A stretch of 64,000 nt of DNA from Aldrovandia affinis (taxonomy: Eukaryota > Chordata > Actinopteri > Notacanthiformes > Halosauridae), in the NCBI GenBank assembly GCA_029706075.1, contig JAINUG010000394.1, positions 124,001-188,000 of the forward strand, given 5' to 3'. The notes under the pieces were generated by a model. It was not told where the DNA came from. It worked only from the letters and a program-made list of their open reading frames with translations, and did no database searches. This document shows, one piece after another, positions 36,401 through 41,661 of this stretch. Both the position numbers and the translations under genes were made by a program. The number at the start of each line of letters is the position of its first letter. Position 1 is the stretch's first letter.

Positions 36401-39400
36401 TGTCTGTAAAGTAGTGCAAATGTGAATGTGCCTGCATGTGAAAAAGAGAGATGTGTGTGTGTGACAGTGTGAGAGCGTGTGTGTATGTGTGTGTGTACGT
36501 GTGTGAGAGAGAATGTGTGTGTGTATGAGAGAGAGAAAGGAAGCAAGTGTGTGTTGTGTGTGTTGTGTGTGTTTGTGTGTTGTGCCTATGTGTGTGTGTG
36601 CCTATGTGTGTGTGTGTGTGCCTGTGTGTGTGTGTCTGTGTGTGTGTGTGTGTGCGCATGTCTGTGTGTGCGCTCACTGAGGGCAGCCAGACAGGACAGA
36701 GCAGCAACTTGCAGTCGGGCGTTCTCTGGGTACATGAGGCACGCTGTCACAGTCATCTTGTGTACTCCATTCAGAACCAAGATATTGTAGTAACTCTCTG
36801 TGGAAACAAGCCATCAACCACTATCCAACATCCACATCTAACCAACAATGGAGCCAATTATCAGCCACCATCCAATGGTCCCTGAAGGGTCTCTTTCAGT
36901 GATGAGGCACCCACACAATATTAAGAACAAAAAAACATCAACATTGCAAACAAAACAATCGTTTTGATTGTCAGTAATATTAATTAATATTAACAGTAAT
37001 GTTCCTAATACCTACAGTACTGTGCAAAAGTCTTAGGCCATTTATCTGAGCAGTGTAAGTGTTTATTTGGTCGAAAAAACACAATAGAACATTGATGAAA
37101 AGTAACAAAAACGAATTGTGTTTTTAAAACAAGGCCTCCCTTAGAATGCATAACTGAAGCAATTCGCTTTGGTAGACTGTTGTGTAATTTTTGTTAAATA
37201 GTCCTGTGGTAAATTCTTCCAAGCTTCTTACAGGATTTGCCATAAGTCTTCTTTTGACTGCTTTTTGTTCTTTTCCCTGTCCAAGTAATCCCATACAGCT
37301 TCAATTATGTTGAGGTCGGGGCTCTGAGGTGGCCAATTTAATACTGTGTGTTCCTCAAGGAGGATTTCACAAGATCTCAATAACTTTTTGGAAAATGCAA
37401 TAAAATCATATTTTTTATTGTATTAAATGTTTATTTGTATTTATTCTAATGTTATATTGTGTTTTAAATAGCTTTAAACATAGCTTCAAACATTTTCTTG
37501 GGTGGCCAAGACAGTACTGTATTTCCTCATGAAATTGAAACATCTATAGTCAGCAGGGAGATAAACTGCTTGACCTTTAAGATGCCCACACACCTGATGA
37601 GAATTTCTGGAACAGACAGCAGCCAACCTCTTGCAGTGGCTGATTGTGTGGGAAAGCCTGCAAGGCCTGGTTTATCATGCTGTAGCATCGCTCGTTTCCT
37701 GACATCAGGACCTCCACATTACTGGCTGCAATACAGGCAAATAAAACATGTTTTTAAATTGTGTTTTGTGAATTGTATTTCCCACTTGTGAATGGACTCT
37801 TAATATTTAATTCCACTAATAAATGGTTGTGAATTAATAACCATTTGAATAAATACAGAAATGCTTGCATAAATAATAAACCTCTGGCCAACTGCCAATT
37901 CTTCTGGAGTACAGAAGGGATTCAAATTTCAAGAGTTGGTAAATTACTTTTTTTGGTCACAGCTGCAAGCAATGAATTGCAAATATACCCAGAGCACCTG
38001 CTTTTTGTCAAAGCATTAGCTGTTTCATCTAACACATGACCTGGGTCTAGAATTGTGAGGGATACATTTTGCCTTTATGCCAGTCTTGTTGTAAAATAAC
38101 TTTTCTACATTTACTTCACAGCTTTAAAGGTTTAGACCAGAACATCCTTTTCATTAACTTGTTTTAATAAATGATTTGCTTTTTCTTTTTAACTTGAGTA
38201 CCGTACCTTAGTCCAAGGTACAAGAGCTATGTCCCACTCAGGATTCGAACTAGCAACTTTTTGGTTAGAACCCCACTTCCCTAACAGTTGACCCATGTGG
38301 CACCGTAAGGCTTTGGATGTGAGAATAGGAGTCACCTGGGCCTGCTAAGGGTAGCAGAACTTTCAGCGCCTGTAGAACCATGTCCTCATTGTCCTGGAAT
38401 GTTCGGGCCACACTCAGAACCACACTGTGGTCCCCTCTCTCCACAAATTCCACTAGGTGCTCATCTGGGACTGAAAACAAAGGAACAATTAGACAAACAA
38501 ACAGGCACACACAAGTGTGCGCACAGAGTCAATCAGGTTCTCCAACCACATAATGCAGCACAGACAGGTCAATACCACGTTGCCCAAACCAAGGTTCAAC
38601 CGTGACAATTATTTTATGATAAGAAGCAATTGGTGCATGGTGTGTTGTGTCCATACCAGAATCACGTAGCACCTGTAACTTTGGGGTGGGTGTGTGGGTT
38701 GGAAAGGCTTCTGATGGATTCATAGAAATTACCAAGTGTCGTGACAAAGAAATATAATCAATCTGGCCAATCCCCGCAGAAGGGATAAAGTTGCATTGAA
38801 ACCGAGCAGAGTGGGGTGGGTAGCAGTGCATAACAACAGTAACTTCAATAGGGTACAACTTTATTTAAACCCAGTGAAACAGGCCAATTGGCCTGGAAGG
38901 CTGCAACCATGAGGATGTGAATTGACACTCAAGCTGAAAGTACCCTGCTCTAGAAGCAGCTGCAGACATCTGCAACCATGGCTCTGAATCTCCTCGTTGG
39001 GGCTGAAGCATGTCATTGCGTTGAGAATCAAGTCAAAGATGTCTGTGTCATCCTCCAAGACCATCAACGTGATCACATCTTTGAAAAAAAAGAAATGAAA
39101 ATCTCAATTTTGTGACAGCAATACATCTCAAAACAAGCAGTTGAAATTACTATTGCAGCAATTTAATATGCAGAAGATAAACATTCAAAAGCACAGAGAA
39201 TAATGATTTTTATATCTGTGCTTTTTTTAAATGAAAAAGGCCATTTTTTCAATTTTATATAGTGGGCCATGGGCTTATATGTATTCACCAAAAGTTATTT
39301 TGAGCACAAGGTTACTTTTTCCTTGATGAAGAACATTAACCCATTCCCTGGTTCAAGGGCAGACTTAATAAATCTGGGCATAAACCAACAAGGGACCCAA

Positions 39401-41629
39401 TAAAAAAAAAAAATAAAAAATAAAAAAATACAAATACAATGATTATGATATATAGATCACATAATTGGTTTGTATACACAGCACATCAACCACAGCGCAA
39501 CAATTTCAGTACAAATGTATCTAATAACCCAAAATACCAACAGAACACTCAAATAATGCAACACACTCGCTGTCAACCACAACATGATCACTGAGCCTAA
39601 ACCAAACAGTGTCACCCAAAAGTAATAACTCTAACAGTGCACTCATTTATATGTCTTTGTCATACTTGTACTGTATGGTTTGTCTGGATGTTTGTTTCAT
39701 TATGTCCCTTTGTCATTGTGTTCATATCAGTGTATATGTGTCAAATCGTGTATATGTAGAGGTGTATGTGTTGGAGGGGGGTGGTCACCTGGTGGGACAC
39801 TGTAATTAATTTCCTTTATTGTACTGTACATTTCTCCATAGGTCTCCACTGTTGTTGGTTTACTCTTGTTTTTGTTTTGTTTTTTGTCTGTTTGTTCGTT
39901 GGTTTGGTTGTTTTAACCCCCCTCAAAGAGACTTCACAATGTTTTTCTCCTCTTTTTTGCCAAAAAATTTTAATATTAAAAAATAAACAAAAATAAAGTT
40001 GACCTCCCAAGAGGGGGGGATGGTGGCGGGAAAAAAAAAAAAAAAAAAAAAACAGTGCACTCATATGAAACTAATGAGGTACTACTGCAGCTCAGTTGTA
40101 TCACTGAATATCAGCAGTAGTGAAGCCAATAACAAGGTGTTATCTCACTTGTATATTGTATAGTTTTATAGCTCGTATTTATATCTAGGTTAATTATGCC
40201 TGAGCTCGATAATAAAACCATTTATCACCCAAGCTGATTTCACCAGATCAACATAGTAGTATACATTGGTTTTTCACATTGTCTATCTTTTAAACCACGG
40301 CATTCCTCCTAGATTTCCTCCTGGCGAAATCCATTGCAATGTTGTCTCAATGTCCATTTTTTGCAACAGTTCAGATTCGATGCCCATTAATGACAGGACA
40401 AAGAGCTTATTGCTCTTCTGGCTCATTGTAGATCTACCAAAAGTTAATTTTACTGCCATTAGTGAAAAATGGCACAAGTGGAATCTTAATAAACAGTTAA
40501 TAAAGTGTTAAACAAAATGTTTTTTACTGTTTGCGAGTGTTTAAGTGGATAAAATTGGCAGCCAATCGCCAGTGGACAAATGTGGCGGCCAAAATTGGCA
40601 GCCAACTGCCGCCCCTGAAAGGGGCTTCTGACCGGGCTGATGCAGCCAGGAATCGAACCCCGGTCACAGTGGTCAACCTGCACTCCAAGTGAGTGCCTTT
40701 TACCGGTTGTGCCACCCGGGGCCCCTGGGAGAACTACTTGGTAATAAAGTCACTTCTGTGAAATGAATATATATATATTATTAATCAATGGATATGTTTC
40801 GATTTTTTTTCATTCCTAGTTAAAAAACATTTAATATAAAAGTATTGACTTGTAAAGTATTTGAATGTTGATTAACAGCTTACTTACTACTTTGCTAAAA
40901 TAAAGTTAAGAAATTTGAAAAAGTGTAACTTGCTCTGGCTGCCTGAAGAAGTCACTGCCTCCCAAGTCTGTAAAACCAGCTGCTTTGGACAGCAGGCCCC
41001 TCTGGGAATAGGGTGGTCTCTACTGCAGAAACATAAAGGAGTGAGCCCCACCTGATTTTAAAAGGAGAGCCAGGGCACGGAGTTCCACCATTATGAGCTT
41101 GCACTGTTGACTGTGTACTGACAACGCCTTGAGGATCTGCCTGTTAACACATACACACAGAAACAAACTTTATAGATAACATAAGACAACATACTTTCAC
41201 TTGTCCTATTCCCAAATCAGTGTCTGGTGATCTCCAAGCGCTCACAAATGGGCACCATTACTGGTGTGTTGTTCCCCCACCTGTTTAATAATGTATATTT
41301 GTTCTGGTGTCTATAAGTTGTAAAAGATATAATCAATTCAGTGCACATTTTAAGCTTTTACAGGTAAAATTTTATTTCCAGTCTTCTGATATGTATCCCC
41401 TCCCAACTGATATTAAAATGCCAACAGATCACAGCAATTTGGCAATAAAGATTGACTGATTGATTGATTGATTGGTTATGTTTATGATTTGCCATTGTGC
41501 AGTCAACCCTTCCTGAGTTTGTTTGAGAAACCTAATAATAAAGAAGTTCTTGTTCCTCCATTTCATCCCAAGTGCTATTGAATTTTCTCTAACGCACACA
41601 AACACAGATATGCATTTGAACACGCATGT

Positions 41630-41661
<32 letters not shown>

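Noticed and set aside
36306-36885. Cys/Val-rich and His/Thr-rich open frames
   Set aside because: They are translations of a TG/CA microsatellite beside lrrk2 exon 8.
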